From contig NZ_JNVM01000016.1 in assembly GCF_000722545.1 (NCBI RefSeq), positions 239,802 through 303,801 of the forward strand: a stretch of DNA of 64,000 bases, written 5' to 3'. This document shows, one piece after another, positions 18,091-27,108 of the stretch (positions are counted from its first letter, which is position 1; the number at the start of each line of letters is the position of its first letter). This stretch comes from Paenibacillus tyrphae (GTDB lineage Bacteria > Bacillota > Bacilli > Paenibacillales > NBRC-103111). The position numbers and the translations under genes are program-made. The notes below the pieces were generated by a model. That model was not told where the DNA came from. It saw only the letters and a program-made list of their open reading frames with translations, and searched no databases.

Positions 18091-20373
18091 TCAATCGCCC
18101 CGAAACCGCTTGCGGTATTCGCCCGGCGGAAGCTGCTCGTACTGTTTGAACACTCGGGTAAAATTTTGAACGGAGGTGTAGCTGAGTTTCTCTGCAATAT
18201 CTTTAATCGGCATCTCGGTGTGCGCCAGCCATTCTTTGGCCTTGTCCATCCGGAACCGGATGAGGTAATCGATAAAGTTCGTTCCCGTCTCTTCCTTGAA
18301 CATGCGGCTGAGCTGGGAAGGAGATATGCGGAGCTGATCGGCCAATTGCTGAAGCGACAAATCCGTATCGAAGTGGCTGTGGATAAACCGGATGACATCG
18401 GCGGCCATGCGCTGCTGTTTGCCGGTATGCGCCAGCTCCAGCCGTTCGGCGATCGAGGGAAATACCGTGCCCGCCAGCCATTCCGCTACTTCGTTCATCG
18501 TCGTCATTTCGTACAGCCGCTTGTAAGGATCTTCTCCGAACACCTCGTACGGGGCCAGCTCCAGCTCCTGCATGTTGAGAACCAGCTCGCCGATCAGGTG
18601 GGCGAATAAGCCGAGCGCCGCATGGAAATGCCGAACGAATTGCGGCATGTCCTGTACCCACTTGCGCAGCAGCTCTGCGCCTTCGTCCGCTTTTCCCTGC
18701 ATGACGGCGGTAACGATCAGCTTCTCCCGTTTGATGATATCGCTTGCAAGCTGGTTTTCAGCCGGAACGACCTGCTGCGGCGTCAGCAGCTTGCCCGGTC
18801 CGTACAGCAGCCGGTAGCCGAGCAAGTCCCGCGCCTCCCGGTAGGCCTCGTTGATATCGCGATACGTCAGGACGGGATGCGAGCAGGTGATCGTGATGGT
18901 AAACTGAAAATATTTGGCGGAAGTATCGAGGAACTTCTGTGCGGTAAGCAGCAGGGTTTCCAATGCGGCGTCGCCTTTTTCGAGCCCGACGATCAGGGCC
19001 ATTTGGCCTGGCATGGCAATAGCGGATGCGCAGGAAAACCACTCCTCGAACACTTCCTCCGTCATTTTCCGCAGGGCAAACATGATGAGGGACCGGTCTT
19101 TGTCTTGATACAACTGCTGAAAGCGGGCATAGTCGTCAATATCGATCAAGCACACCGCATACCGACTGCCCCGAAGCTGGAAGCCGAACGTCTGCCGGAC
19201 CCGTTCCGCCTCGTTGCTGTTCATTTCACCGCGCAGCAGTTGATGCACGATCGTTTCTTTTAGATATGGCGATTGTTCGTTCAGCTGCCGGCGCAGCTGC
19301 TCGTTCGTTTGGAGCATCCCGGTCACGTAGGCATCAAGCGCACGCCACTCGTTGCCGGTCCCGGCGTGGGAATTCTCGCGAGACGGGGGCAGGAGCCGCT
19401 GCAGCAGATGCTGCACGGGACCATACAACCGGGTGGAGCCGAAGCGGGCAATCAGCACCCAAAAAGCGGCGAGCAGCAGCACGATCCCGACGGTCGTCAC
19501 CTGGATACGATCTGCTTGCCGGGTCAGCTCCTTCATGGGCGTCATAGCCACGTGTGTCCACCGCGTATAATCCGACTGCCTGACGGTGAGCTGGTACTTT
19601 TCTCCGCCGATGTCCGTCTCTGCAGGCTCGCCGGTGTAGTACCGGGGCAATCCGCCGGTGAACAGGGCAGGCCGGGTGCCGATCTCCTCAGGCGCTCTGC
19701 TGATCAGGACGACGCCCTTCTCGTCGAAGACATACAGCTTGCGGTTCCCCCCTAAGGGGACATGCGCGGCAAAGTCGGCCAGCTTGTCCTTCTGGATGTG
19801 AAGCACCAGGATCCCGCTTCCCTGCATGTCGGAGAAAATCGGCACCGGCCTTAAGTAGAGCAGCTCGTCCTGCCCCGGATAGGTGTCGGGCGCTACGATC
19901 TCGGAGCGGAAATGAGGCGGAATCCGGTCGATGACATTGCGGTAAGCGAATTCATTAAGCTCGATGAAGCCGTGTTTGCTGGAATATACTTTGCCGAATT
20001 TCAAGAAGATAACGGAAACGTCGTATTGAAAGTCGGAGACGCTCCGCTGCTTTTGAATCGTATCGGCCAGCTCCAACATTTCGTCCAAATATTTGCTGGA
20101 AGGCTCAAGCTGCACGGCTTGCTCCAAAGCCCGGTGATTGGCGAGCTGAATGGAAGCTTTATCAAGCCCGGCCCAGAACGAATCGACCTGGCGCTGCATT
20201 TCTTGTAAAATGATCTGATGATTCTGGTTGACTTCGTCTTGAATGGCCTTGGCCGCCATGTGCGCAAGGACGGTTCCGGTCAATATGACGGGCAGCAGGC
20301 TGATGACGAGGGAGTAAACGAACAGTTTCCTTTTAAAAGACATGTTGCGAAACCATGGGATCGGTCTCCACAT
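18091..20373 (-). CDS. Membrane-bound AraC-family sensor regulator
   Basis: A 760-residue one-component regulator of the type that sits next to LplABC-like importers. A membrane segment follows MSFKRKLFVYSLVISLLPV (residues about 11-35), then an extracellular Cache-like sensor domain, a second membrane span near residues 290-310 (VTTVGIVLLLAAFWVLIARFG), a cytoplasmic linker region, and two AraC helix-turn-helices at about 655-760 (SLQQLADQLRISPSQLSRMFKEE, PIKDIAEKLSYTSVQNFTRVFK). GGGGGTG lies before the ATG at 20373. It probably senses an extracellular sugar and activates the importer at 14263-17804. Confidence 0.92.
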   Translation of the reverse strand: MWRPIPWFRNMSFKRKLFVYSLVISLLPVILTGTVLAHMAAKAIQDEVNQNHQIILQEMQRQVDSFWAGLDKASIQLANHRALEQAVQLEPSSKYLDEMLELADTIQKQRSVSDFQYDVSVIFLKFGKVYSSKHGFIELNEFAYRNVIDRIPPHFRSEIVAPDTYPGQDELLYLRPVPIFSDMQGSGILVLHIQKDKLADFAAHVPLGGNRKLYVFDEKGVVLISRAPEEIGTRPALFTGGLPRYYTGEPAETDIGGEKYQLTVRQSDYTRWTHVAMTPMKELTRQADRIQVTTVGIVLLLAAFWVLIARFGSTRLYGPVQHLLQRLLPPSRENSHAGTGNEWRALDAYVTGMLQTNEQLRRQLNEQSPYLKETIVHQLLRGEMNSNEAERVRQTFGFQLRGSRYAVCLIDIDDYARFQQLYQDKDRSLIMFALRKMTEEVFEEWFSCASAIAMPGQMALIVGLEKGDAALETLLLTAQKFLDTSAKYFQFTITITCSHPVLTYRDINEAYREARDLLGYRLLYGPGKLLTPQQVVPAENQLASDIIKREKLIVTAVMQGKADEGAELLRKWVQDMPQFVRHFHAALGLFAHLIGELVLNMQELELAPYEVFGEDPYKRLYEMTTMNEVAEWLAGTVFPSIAERLELAHTGKQQRMAADVIRFIHSHFDTDLSLQQLADQLRISPSQLSRMFKEETGTNFIDYLIRFRMDKAKEWLAHTEMPIKDIAEKLSYTSVQNFTRVFKQYEQLPPGEYRKRFRGD

Positions 20374-20431
20374 GGACGTGCACCCCCGGCTGGCCTAAAG
20401 TTGTTCTCTCTTTATCTCTATTGTTACATTA

Positions 20432-20461
20432 AGAGTAGTTTGTCCGGATACGGACTGTCAA
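20432..20461 (-). promoter_or_regulatory. Possible promoter of the AraC regulator
   Basis: On the minus strand a perfect TTGACA (20456-20461) is followed after 18 bases by TACTCT (20432-20437). The -10 box is weak, which would fit a regulated promoter. Confidence 0.4.
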
Positions 20462-20501
20462 GAATGGAACGGGAATTTTTCTCCCGAAAACAAAAATATT
20501 A

Positions 20502-20531
20502 GAGGAGAAATCCTCCATTTTGTGATATAGT
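20502..20531 (+). promoter_or_regulatory. GGAG-N5-CTCC operator and -10 box before the 20563 operon
   Basis: GGAGAAATCCTCC at 20504-20516 is an inverted repeat with arms GGAG and CTCC. It is followed by TATAGT at 20526-20531, placing the repeat over the expected -35 region. The same type of repeat occurs at 28083 and 31152, with TATAGT or TATAAT in comparable positions. No good -35 hexamer is visible, so it could be an activator site or a repressor site overlapping RNA polymerase. Confidence 0.55.
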
Positions 20532-20562
20532 AATGGAGAATGCAGTCAGAGGAGAGTGAGTC

Positions 20563-21645
20563 ATGGATTCCATCGTTTCATCCTTGGTTCGAACTTTAAC
20601 GACCTATTTTACGGATTTGCTGGAACAACAGGCGGACGGCAGCCTCGGCATCCGGGATGACGAGCTTGGAGCTTTGGCCAGCTGCTGCACGACGGGTCAG
20701 GCCGCGGCCTTCTTCGTCCTGGATTATCGTTTGCATGGAGGAGAGGGACTTGCCATCGCCTCGGGCTTAGCGGCGAACGTGCTCCAGCGACAGCGGCCGG
20801 ACGGGGCGTTCGGCCAGCCTTATTACGTCAAGCGCGGCGACCCGGAAACGGTCGATATCGCGGAGATCGGTGCGGTAGCGAACAGCCTGTACCTGCTGCA
20901 CCGTCATACCGGCTCCGAAGAAGCGAAAGAAAGCCTGATTCGGTCAGCCCATTATTTGCTTACGGAGGTCGCCGCGGAGAAGCCCGGGGCTGTCTATAAA
21001 AATCCGAATGCAAGGCATCACGACGTGCTGAACGGGGATATGTACGCGGCGCATACGTTCGCCCGCGCGTACGAGTTGAACGGGGATGCCCACCTGCTGG
21101 AGCAGACCGTCCGCGTATTCCGTCACTTGATCGAGCGGTTCGGCAAGCACGAGCCCGATTGGTGGCCTTACATCGAGCACTGGGATGGAAGCGTAGCGAT
21201 GGACAACAGCGTCAGCTATCAGGGGATTATCGTCGCCTTTGCCGCCACGGCGCTGCCTCTGCTCTCGCAGGAGCTGCAGCGACAGTGGCAGGAGACGGCG
21301 GAGGCGGCGGTGCGCCGGATGCTGGCAGCCATGAAGGAAGGCCCGCATGACGGCAACGAAGCGCCGTGGTGGTGCAGGGATTGGAGCAATGTGTGGGAGA
21401 TCGATTTGGCGTTCACCCGTTACGCTCATCTTCCCGAAGCCCGCGATTATGCCGAAGGCCGTTTGAAGGAGCTGAACGACCGGCTAGCGCGCGAGGGTTG
21501 GTCGGTGTTCGCGCCGAAAGGCTTGCAGCACGATCCGGAACGGGCTCCGGTTAGCACGACTTTCCGGAAAGCGGCGACATTCGCCGGTATTTTGGCCTCC
21601 ATGAAGCTGGACGATTCTTGGGGCAGCAGGAGGGAAAACCAATGA
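20563..21645 (+). CDS. Uncharacterised helical protein, possibly alpha/alpha-toroid glycan enzyme
   Basis: A 360-residue cytosolic protein that I cannot assign to a named family. The pattern of repeated helix pairs, with aromatic segments QRPDGAFGQPYY, HDVLNGDMYAAHTF, WWPYIEHWDGSVAMDNSVSYQG and WWCRDWSNVWEIDL, resembles alpha/alpha-toroid glycosidases, lyases and AGE-type epimerases. It is first in a tightly coupled operon: its TGA overlaps the nanE ATG in ATGA. Context suggests a sugar-processing step feeding NanE. The enzymatic role is inference. Confidence 0.72.
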   Translation: MDSIVSSLVRTLTTYFTDLLEQQADGSLGIRDDELGALASCCTTGQAAAFFVLDYRLHGGEGLAIASGLAANVLQRQRPDGAFGQPYYVKRGDPETVDIAEIGAVANSLYLLHRHTGSEEAKESLIRSAHYLLTEVAAEKPGAVYKNPNARHHDVLNGDMYAAHTFARAYELNGDAHLLEQTVRVFRHLIERFGKHEPDWWPYIEHWDGSVAMDNSVSYQGIIVAFAATALPLLSQELQRQWQETAEAAVRRMLAAMKEGPHDGNEAPWWCRDWSNVWEIDLAFTRYAHLPEARDYAEGRLKELNDRLAREGWSVFAPKGLQHDPERAPVSTTFRKAATFAGILASMKLDDSWGSRRENQ

Positions 21646-22385
21646 CATCTATCGGACCAAAGCGGCTGCCGATGCCGCCCGGGTTGATCGTATCGTGCCA
21701 GGCGCTTCCGGGGGAGCCGCTGTACGGCGAAGGGATTATGGCCCTCATGGCGAAGGCGGCGGTTATCGGAGGAGCGGTGGCGATCCGCACGAACGGCGTA
21801 GACGATATCCGCAGCATTAAGGCCGCGGTACAGCTGCCCGTGATCGGGCTGCTTAAGCGGGATATTCCAGGCTCGGAGATTTATATTACCCCCGAGTTGG
21901 AAGACGTGGAAGCGGTGCTTGCAGCTGGAGCCGATATCGTCGCGCTCGATGTGACGAACCGGGGAAGCCGGCTGGAGCGGGTCGTTCCGCTGCTGGAGCG
22001 GATTCGCGAAGCGGGAGCGCTTGCGATGGCCGACATATCTACGGAAGAGGAGGGTCTCGCCGCCGAGCGGCTTGGCTTCGACATCGTGTCGACGACGTTG
22101 TCCGGCTATACGCCGTACAGCCCGCAGACGAAGAAGCCGGACCTGGAGCTGGTCCGGCGGTTGTTCGCCCAGCTGACCGTTCCGCTTGCCGCGGAGGGGC
22201 GCATCTTCAGCGCGGAAGAAGCGGAAGCGGCGATTGAAGCGGGGGCGACGTTCGTGGTCGTCGGCGGGGCCATCACCCGTCCGCAGCTCATCACGCAGCA
22301 TTTCGCCGAGGCTGTGAACAGCCGTTTGGATGCGAAGCCCGTCGTGGCCGGAAGTGGGGAAGCGCAAAGAAGGTCCGGGCTATGA
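21642..22385 (+). CDS. nanE: N-acetylmannosamine-6-phosphate 2-epimerase
   Basis: A 247-residue TIM barrel converting ManNAc-6-P to GlcNAc-6-P. Family marks are LIVSCQALPGEPLY at the N terminus, the catalytic lysine in IGLLKRD, IYITPELEDV, DVTNRG, and the AEGRI and VVVGGAITRPQLIT phosphate-site segments. The start at 21642 follows AGCAGGAGGG and overlaps the previous stop; the stop overlaps the next start as ATGA too. It links this operon to amino-sugar catabolism together with the ROK kinase and MurQ downstream. The C-terminal 20 residues extend beyond the usual end of the fold. Confidence 0.9.
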   Translation: MTSIGPKRLPMPPGLIVSCQALPGEPLYGEGIMALMAKAAVIGGAVAIRTNGVDDIRSIKAAVQLPVIGLLKRDIPGSEIYITPELEDVEAVLAAGADIVALDVTNRGSRLERVVPLLERIREAGALAMADISTEEEGLAAERLGFDIVSTTLSGYTPYSPQTKKPDLELVRRLFAQLTVPLAAEGRIFSAEEAEAAIEAGATFVVVGGAITRPQLITQHFAEAVNSRLDAKPVVAGSGEAQRRSGL

Positions 22386-23953
22386 ACCGGCAGTACGGAT
22401 GTGATATTGCCGTGATCGGCGGCGGAATCGGAGGCTGTGCCGCTGCGCTTGCCGCGGCGGAAGCCGGGATGCGGATCGTGCTGACGGAGGAGACGGATTG
22501 GATCGGCGGGCAGTTCACGAGTCAAGCCGTTCCGGCGGACGAGCACCGTTGGATCGAACAGTTCGGCAGCACCCGCAAGTACCGGGAGTTCCGCAACCGC
22601 GTTCGCGGGTATTACAAAGCAAACTATCCGCTGACCGCGGAAGCGATGCGCAGCGACCGGTTCAATCCGGGCACGGCCAGCGTCAGCCGCCTGTCTTGCG
22701 ACCCGCGTGTCGCGCTGTCCGTGCTGCAGGATATGCTCGCCCCGCATATCCATGCGGGACGTATCACCCTGCTGCTGAACGTTCGCCCGACAGCAGCGGA
22801 TACGGACGGCGATACGGTCCGCTCCGTTACGCTGGAGCATACGCCGTCCGGCGACCGCATTGTCGTCGAAGCACGCTATGTGCTCGACGCGACGGAATGC
22901 GGCGATCTGCTGCCGTTGACCGGCACGGAATACGTGACGGGGGCCGAATCGCGCCGGGATACGGGGGAGCCGCATGCGCTCGAAGGGGAACCGGAGCCGC
23001 TCGACATTCAATCGGTGACGTGGTGCTTCGCACTCGATTACCGCGAGGGGGAGGACCATACGATCGAGAAGCCGGCGGCGTACGAGTTCTGGCGCAGCTA
23101 CCAGGCTCCGTTTCAGCGGGACAGGATGTTTAGCTGGACGCCGCTGAAAACGAACGAGGCGGTGAAGCGCTTTTCGCTGTTTCCCGAAACGGGTGCTTTT
23201 TCGTTATGGGATTACCGGCGGATAGCCGACCGGTCGCAGTTTACGCCGGGGACGTTCGCCAGCGACTTGACTCTCGTCAACTGGCCGCAGAACGACTACT
23301 GGCTCGGCAATGTGTATGAGGTGCCGGAGGAAGAACGGCGGCGCCATTTGGAAGGGGCTAAGCAGTTGAGCCTCAGCCTGCTGTACTGGCTGCAGACCGA
23401 AGCGCCCCGGCCCGACGGCGGGAACGGGTACCCTGGACTGCGGCTGCGCGGCGATGTGACGGGGACGGCCGACGGACTGGCGAAGGCGCCGTACATCCGC
23501 GAATCCCGCCGCATCCGGGCGGAGTTTACGGTCAAGGAGCAGCATATCAGCCCCGAGGTCCGCGGATCGAGCGGCGCAGAACCGTTCTACGACAGTGTCG
23601 GCATCGGCAGCTACCGGATCGATCTGCACCCGACGACAGGCGGCCGTGAAGGCTTCTATATCCCGAGCCTGCCGTTTCAAATTCCGCTCGGCAGCCTGAT
23701 TCCTGTACGGATGGACAACCTGCTGCCCGCCTGCAAAAACATCGGCGTCACGCATTTGACGAACGGCTGCTACCGTTTGCACCCGGTGGAGTGGAATATC
23801 GGCGAAGCTGCCGGGGCGCTGGCCGCATACTGCTTGCAGCGGGGAGTTTCCCCGCGTCAAGTGCGCCGCGATTCGGGCCGACTCGCCGACTTCCAAAGCG
23901 TGCTGGTCCAGCGCGGCGTGGAGCTGGCGTGGCCTGTCTTGGGGCCGATGTAG
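22382..23953 (+). CDS. FAD-dependent oxidoreductase (FAD_oxidored type)
   Basis: A 523-residue flavoprotein. The dinucleotide-binding motif is CDIAVIGGGIGGCAAALAAAEAG with the ribose-binding EETDWIGGQFTSQAV following, as in the FAD_oxidored family found in polysaccharide and amino-sugar loci. Later landmarks are YVLDATECGDLLPLTG, PYIRESRRI and LPACKNIGVTHLTNGCYRLHPVEWNIGEAAGALAAY, the flavin-closing segment. It is translationally coupled to nanE. Substrate is unknown; oxidation of a sugar derivative is a guess from context. Confidence 0.85.
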   Translation: MNRQYGCDIAVIGGGIGGCAAALAAAEAGMRIVLTEETDWIGGQFTSQAVPADEHRWIEQFGSTRKYREFRNRVRGYYKANYPLTAEAMRSDRFNPGTASVSRLSCDPRVALSVLQDMLAPHIHAGRITLLLNVRPTAADTDGDTVRSVTLEHTPSGDRIVVEARYVLDATECGDLLPLTGTEYVTGAESRRDTGEPHALEGEPEPLDIQSVTWCFALDYREGEDHTIEKPAAYEFWRSYQAPFQRDRMFSWTPLKTNEAVKRFSLFPETGAFSLWDYRRIADRSQFTPGTFASDLTLVNWPQNDYWLGNVYEVPEEERRRHLEGAKQLSLSLLYWLQTEAPRPDGGNGYPGLRLRGDVTGTADGLAKAPYIRESRRIRAEFTVKEQHISPEVRGSSGAEPFYDSVGIGSYRIDLHPTTGGREGFYIPSLPFQIPLGSLIPVRMDNLLPACKNIGVTHLTNGCYRLHPVEWNIGEAAGALAAYCLQRGVSPRQVRRDSGRLADFQSVLVQRGVELAWPVLGPM

Positions 23954-25115
23954 CCGAAGGGTATGGGGGGGCAGCGGACTATTTGGGATGCTCATGGGGG
24001 AGTGGGCTCTTGTTGCAAGCCGCTTTCTTGACCGGTTACAGCGATAGGGGGTTCGCTATGTTTGGAGCGGGTCGATCTAACGAGCGATTAGCAAATGGCG
24101 GTCTGCTTTGTGCACCTTTCCCGGCACGCATTTGCGGCGCTGATGGCGGGTGGCCAGTCTCCATCCCGATAAGGCTATCGGTTCAGACATTCTAAGGAAG
24201 GTCGCCTGCTGAATAGTTGGCGTGAAGACATGTAGGCCTTTTGGCGGTTGTCTGCTGAGCAAACGAACGATATTTCATTGAAAATACGAGATTAGATGAT
24301 TAACGAGATAAAATATTAATTGTATTAATTTTATAAAAGGCCACAATTTCATCCGGACGTTTGCTGAGAAAAACTTATTAAAATATACAAAGAAGATCAT
24401 CCGTTTGATCGACGATATGTAGTTCTGAGGAAGGGACGGTGCAGAAGCGTGTGAACTGAACCGGTAAGAAGACATTACCGGTTAAAATTAACGCGAACAA
24501 GTTAAACTATGCCAAACTTCTCACGGTTTCCCATCCGAAAGTGAGCGAGCCTCTACCGCTGTGCAAGTTGGAGAGGCTCGCTTTTTCTATTTTTTTGGAC
24601 ATCGTCCAAATGAGCATGAAACGGACTAACAACAAGTTGGTCCGTCAAAGGCCAAAAATAAAGGAATCGTGGTGCGCTATGCGAGATTCTAGGAAGATTG
24701 CGAGAGCATAGCGGAGCTCAGGTGCTTTAAGTGTGTCGAAAAATGTTACGTTCCCTTAGGATTGGGCTAATAACGCATCACAGGTGCCCTATTATGATTA
24801 GGCAAGCCAATTTAGGTGGAATAACGCATGCCAGTTCCTCTAAATATTCAGAAGGGAATAGAAAGGTTGAGAAATGTAGCTTCCGCAAGCGCCGCATCGG
24901 CCAGTCGAGCCATCTCATGCAAACTACAGCTGCGGTTCTGGCTTCTCCGAAGGATGAGAAGGGAATGTTACCTTATTCAACCAAACGGAGTAGGTTAATC
25001 GTGTGGGCCTTCTTCAACCAAGTGGAGTAGGGCCTATAGTACTACCATTCTCCATCCAATCGTGAGAGCGGTCCAACGGCTCCGGCCCGGTCTTCTTCGC
25101 TCAAGGATCCTTAGC
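23954..25115. other. 1.16-kb intergenic region with short imperfect repeats
   Basis: No convincing gene is seen; the short ORFs have no ribosome binding sites or recognisable content. The region holds a perfect 9-bp inverted repeat AACCGGTAA/TTACCGGTT (24459-24483), a strong terminator (24544-24586), two copies of AATAACGCAT (24769 and 24830) and two copies of a 19-bp word, TTCAACCAAACGGAGTAGG at 24976 and TTCAACCAAGTGGAGTAGG at 25013, 37 bases apart. It may be a decayed gene or a noncoding repeat family. Confidence 0.6.
24544..24586 (+). terminator. Strong intrinsic terminator
   Basis: AGCGAGCCTCT (24544-24554) pairs perfectly with AGAGGCTCGCT (24572-24582), followed by TTTTT. It is 590 bases beyond the FAD oxidoreductase gene, so it may end a long 3-prime untranslated region or an unrecognised RNA. 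Confidence 0.8.
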
Positions 25116-26075
25116 TTAGATGTCCGCGTCCGGTCCGCTGCTGCCGCACAGCCGATCCCATGCAAGCTTGGCGGCCCCGGCGACGCCCGCCGCGTTGCCG
25201 AGCTCGGCCGCGACGATAGGCGTGTCGCGGTACACCGGCATAGCGCGTTCGTGGACGATTCGGCGGATCCGTCCCAACAGCGCGTCGCCTTGGGTGGTGA
25301 CGGCTCCGCCGAGCACGATCGCCTGCGGATTCAGCACATGCGCGAGGCTGATCAGTCCAACCGCCGTGTATTCGGCGTATCGCTCGATGACGGCCGAAGC
25401 GGCATGATGTCCCGCCGCTACCAGGTCAAAAATCGATTTGGCGCCGTCCGGCAGCTCTTCGCCGCACAGTCCTGCTTCGGCCGCGAGCCTAAGCAGGGCC
25501 GTTACCGAGGCGTACTGCTCGTAGCAGCCGGACAGGCCGCAGTTGCAGGGCTGGCCTCCCCAAGCAATAACCATATGGCCGAAGCCCCCGGCAAAGCCGC
25601 TGCCGCCGTAGTCCGGCCGTCCGGCGATAACGCGCGAGCCGCCGACGCCGGTACCGAGCGTGACGCAGATGAAGTCGCGGTACGGCCGCCCGGCTCCGAG
25701 CCATGCTTCGCCGACGGCCATCGCGTGCGCGTCGTTCACGACGGCGACCGGCAGGAAGGAAGCCTGCTCCAAGGCTTCGCGCAGCTGCAGTCCGGTCCAG
25801 CCCGGCAAGTTCGGCGTGGCATAGGCGACATGGCCGCTCAGCGGCTCGACGTAGCCGGCTGTGCCGACACCGATGCCCATAGGCAGCAGGCCGGCCGATG
25901 CGGCGTGCGCCCGGAAATCTTCGATGATGGCGCGCAGCCTGCCCAGCAGCGCATCGCGTCCTTGCTCGGCCTGAGTCGGAGTAACCGTATGCTTCAGCAC
26001 CTCACCGCTGTCGGCTACAATTCCCGCTTTGATATTCGTGCCGCCCAAATCAATACCCAAAACAACCTTACGCAT
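25116..26075 (-). CDS. ROK-family sugar kinase (or ROK-type protein)
   Basis: A 319-residue ROK protein, without an N-terminal winged helix and therefore a kinase rather than a repressor. The ATP motif LGIDLGGTNIKAGIV, the catalytic-aspartate segment VVNDAHAMAVGE, the second phosphate motif TLGTGVGG and the zinc motif CNCGLSGCYE are present. The substrate-binding motif normally reading GEIGH reads GGFGH here, so the glutamate that contacts the sugar in most ROK kinases is glycine. The start at 26075 overlaps the preceding gene by eight bases, implying coupling. Likely substrates are GlcNAc, ManNAc or a relative. Confidence 0.87.
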   Translation of the reverse strand: MRKVVLGIDLGGTNIKAGIVADSGEVLKHTVTPTQAEQGRDALLGRLRAIIEDFRAHAASAGLLPMGIGVGTAGYVEPLSGHVAYATPNLPGWTGLQLREALEQASFLPVAVVNDAHAMAVGEAWLGAGRPYRDFICVTLGTGVGGSRVIAGRPDYGGSGFAGGFGHMVIAWGGQPCNCGLSGCYEQYASVTALLRLAAEAGLCGEELPDGAKSIFDLVAAGHHAASAVIERYAEYTAVGLISLAHVLNPQAIVLGGAVTTQGDALLGRIRRIVHERAMPVYRDTPIVAAELGNAAGVAGAAKLAWDRLCGSSGPDADI

Positions 26076-27033
26076 GAGACGAACGCTCCTTACCAAGCGT
26101 ACGCAGACCATTCCGGTCCAGAAACGCCATATAGTCTTCGTATAGTTTGACGGACGATTCATGCCCTGCATGAACCGGGCTGGCGGGCTTGTTCATCATG
26201 CCCAGATATTGATAGCCGAGCACTTTGTCCACCCAAGGCGATACGGTCTGCAGCTGCCGCTCGATCCGTTCGAAGGCGGGAGGGTAGAGCACCTTCCCTT
26301 GAAAACGAAATAACTCCACGTCCGCCCAAAGCGGCTTTCCTGCCCGGTCATGCGCTTCCCGCAAGGAGGCGAACGTTCGCTTCGCTTCCTCATGGGTAGT
26401 CCGATTGACGCCGAGCTCGTCCTGATAGGCGATATAATCGACGTCCAGCGAGCGAAGCTGTGCGACAAAACGGTCGTCGGCTTTGACCGTGCGCGTGCCA
26501 TAGGGCGCGATCAGCACCTTGCTTGGGCCATATTTGCGGCACAGATTGGCCAAATCGTTCGCATACGCGATATAGTTGTCCGGAAAATATTCGCGGATGG
26601 CCGCTTCCACAGGAAAATACCATCCGGCAAAGGAACGATGATGGCCGTATTTCTCCGCCAGCTCCTTCGCGACATCGATGCGCAAACGGGAATAATCGCC
26701 GTTGAGCGACAACTGACCCATAATCGGCGTTGTGAAAAAGCCAAGCCCGAGGTACAGTGAGACGTTCAGCTTATCTCCCGCGACCAGTACCGCTTCGAGT
26801 GGATCTTGGCAGACGGTATCCCAGCGCCAAGGCATCACTTCCGACGGATAGAACGCTTTGCCGTGCAGCGCGACGCTGAGCAGGACAAAAGTATCCATGC
26901 CGGCTTCCGCCATTTCCGTCATTTTCAGCTCCCAGTCGTGAGCTGTAAACTGCTGGGTCGCCGCATTCCAAGTGTCGCCTTCATACGGATTGCAATGGTA
27001 AAAATCGAACCATGTGCCCGTGATCGGTTTCAT
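26068..27033 (-). CDS. DUF4434-like putative glycoside-hydrolase TIM barrel
   Basis: A 321-residue protein with the look of a DUF4434/GH-like barrel: it begins KPITGTWFDFYHCNPYEG, has FAGWYFPVEAAIREY, IAYQDELGV and PLWADVELFRF strands, each ending in acidic residues of the kind used for glycoside hydrolysis. No signal peptide is seen, so it would act on imported glycans. It sits between murQ upstream and the ROK kinase downstream in one operon, which suggests a role in splitting disaccharides such as GlcNAc-MurNAc derivatives. Family is from memory of the pattern; the activity is inference. Confidence 0.72.
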   Translation of the reverse strand: MKPITGTWFDFYHCNPYEGDTWNAATQQFTAHDWELKMTEMAEAGMDTFVLLSVALHGKAFYPSEVMPWRWDTVCQDPLEAVLVAGDKLNVSLYLGLGFFTTPIMGQLSLNGDYSRLRIDVAKELAEKYGHHRSFAGWYFPVEAAIREYFPDNYIAYANDLANLCRKYGPSKVLIAPYGTRTVKADDRFVAQLRSLDVDYIAYQDELGVNRTTHEEAKRTFASLREAHDRAGKPLWADVELFRFQGKVLYPPAFERIERQLQTVSPWVDKVLGYQYLGMMNKPASPVHAGHESSVKLYEDYMAFLDRNGLRTLGKERSSHA

Positions 27034-27108
27034 CGGCCGTTCCTCGCTTTGCTTGAGATAGGGGGGACTCTGTAGTCTCGTAAAAACGCTCGCCGCTCCG
27101 CATGCAGA

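Noticed and set aside
24731..25030. 99-codon plus-strand ORF in the large intergenic region
   Set aside because: No ribosome binding site, basic and low-complexity composition, and it contains the short repeats, so it is unlikely to be coding.
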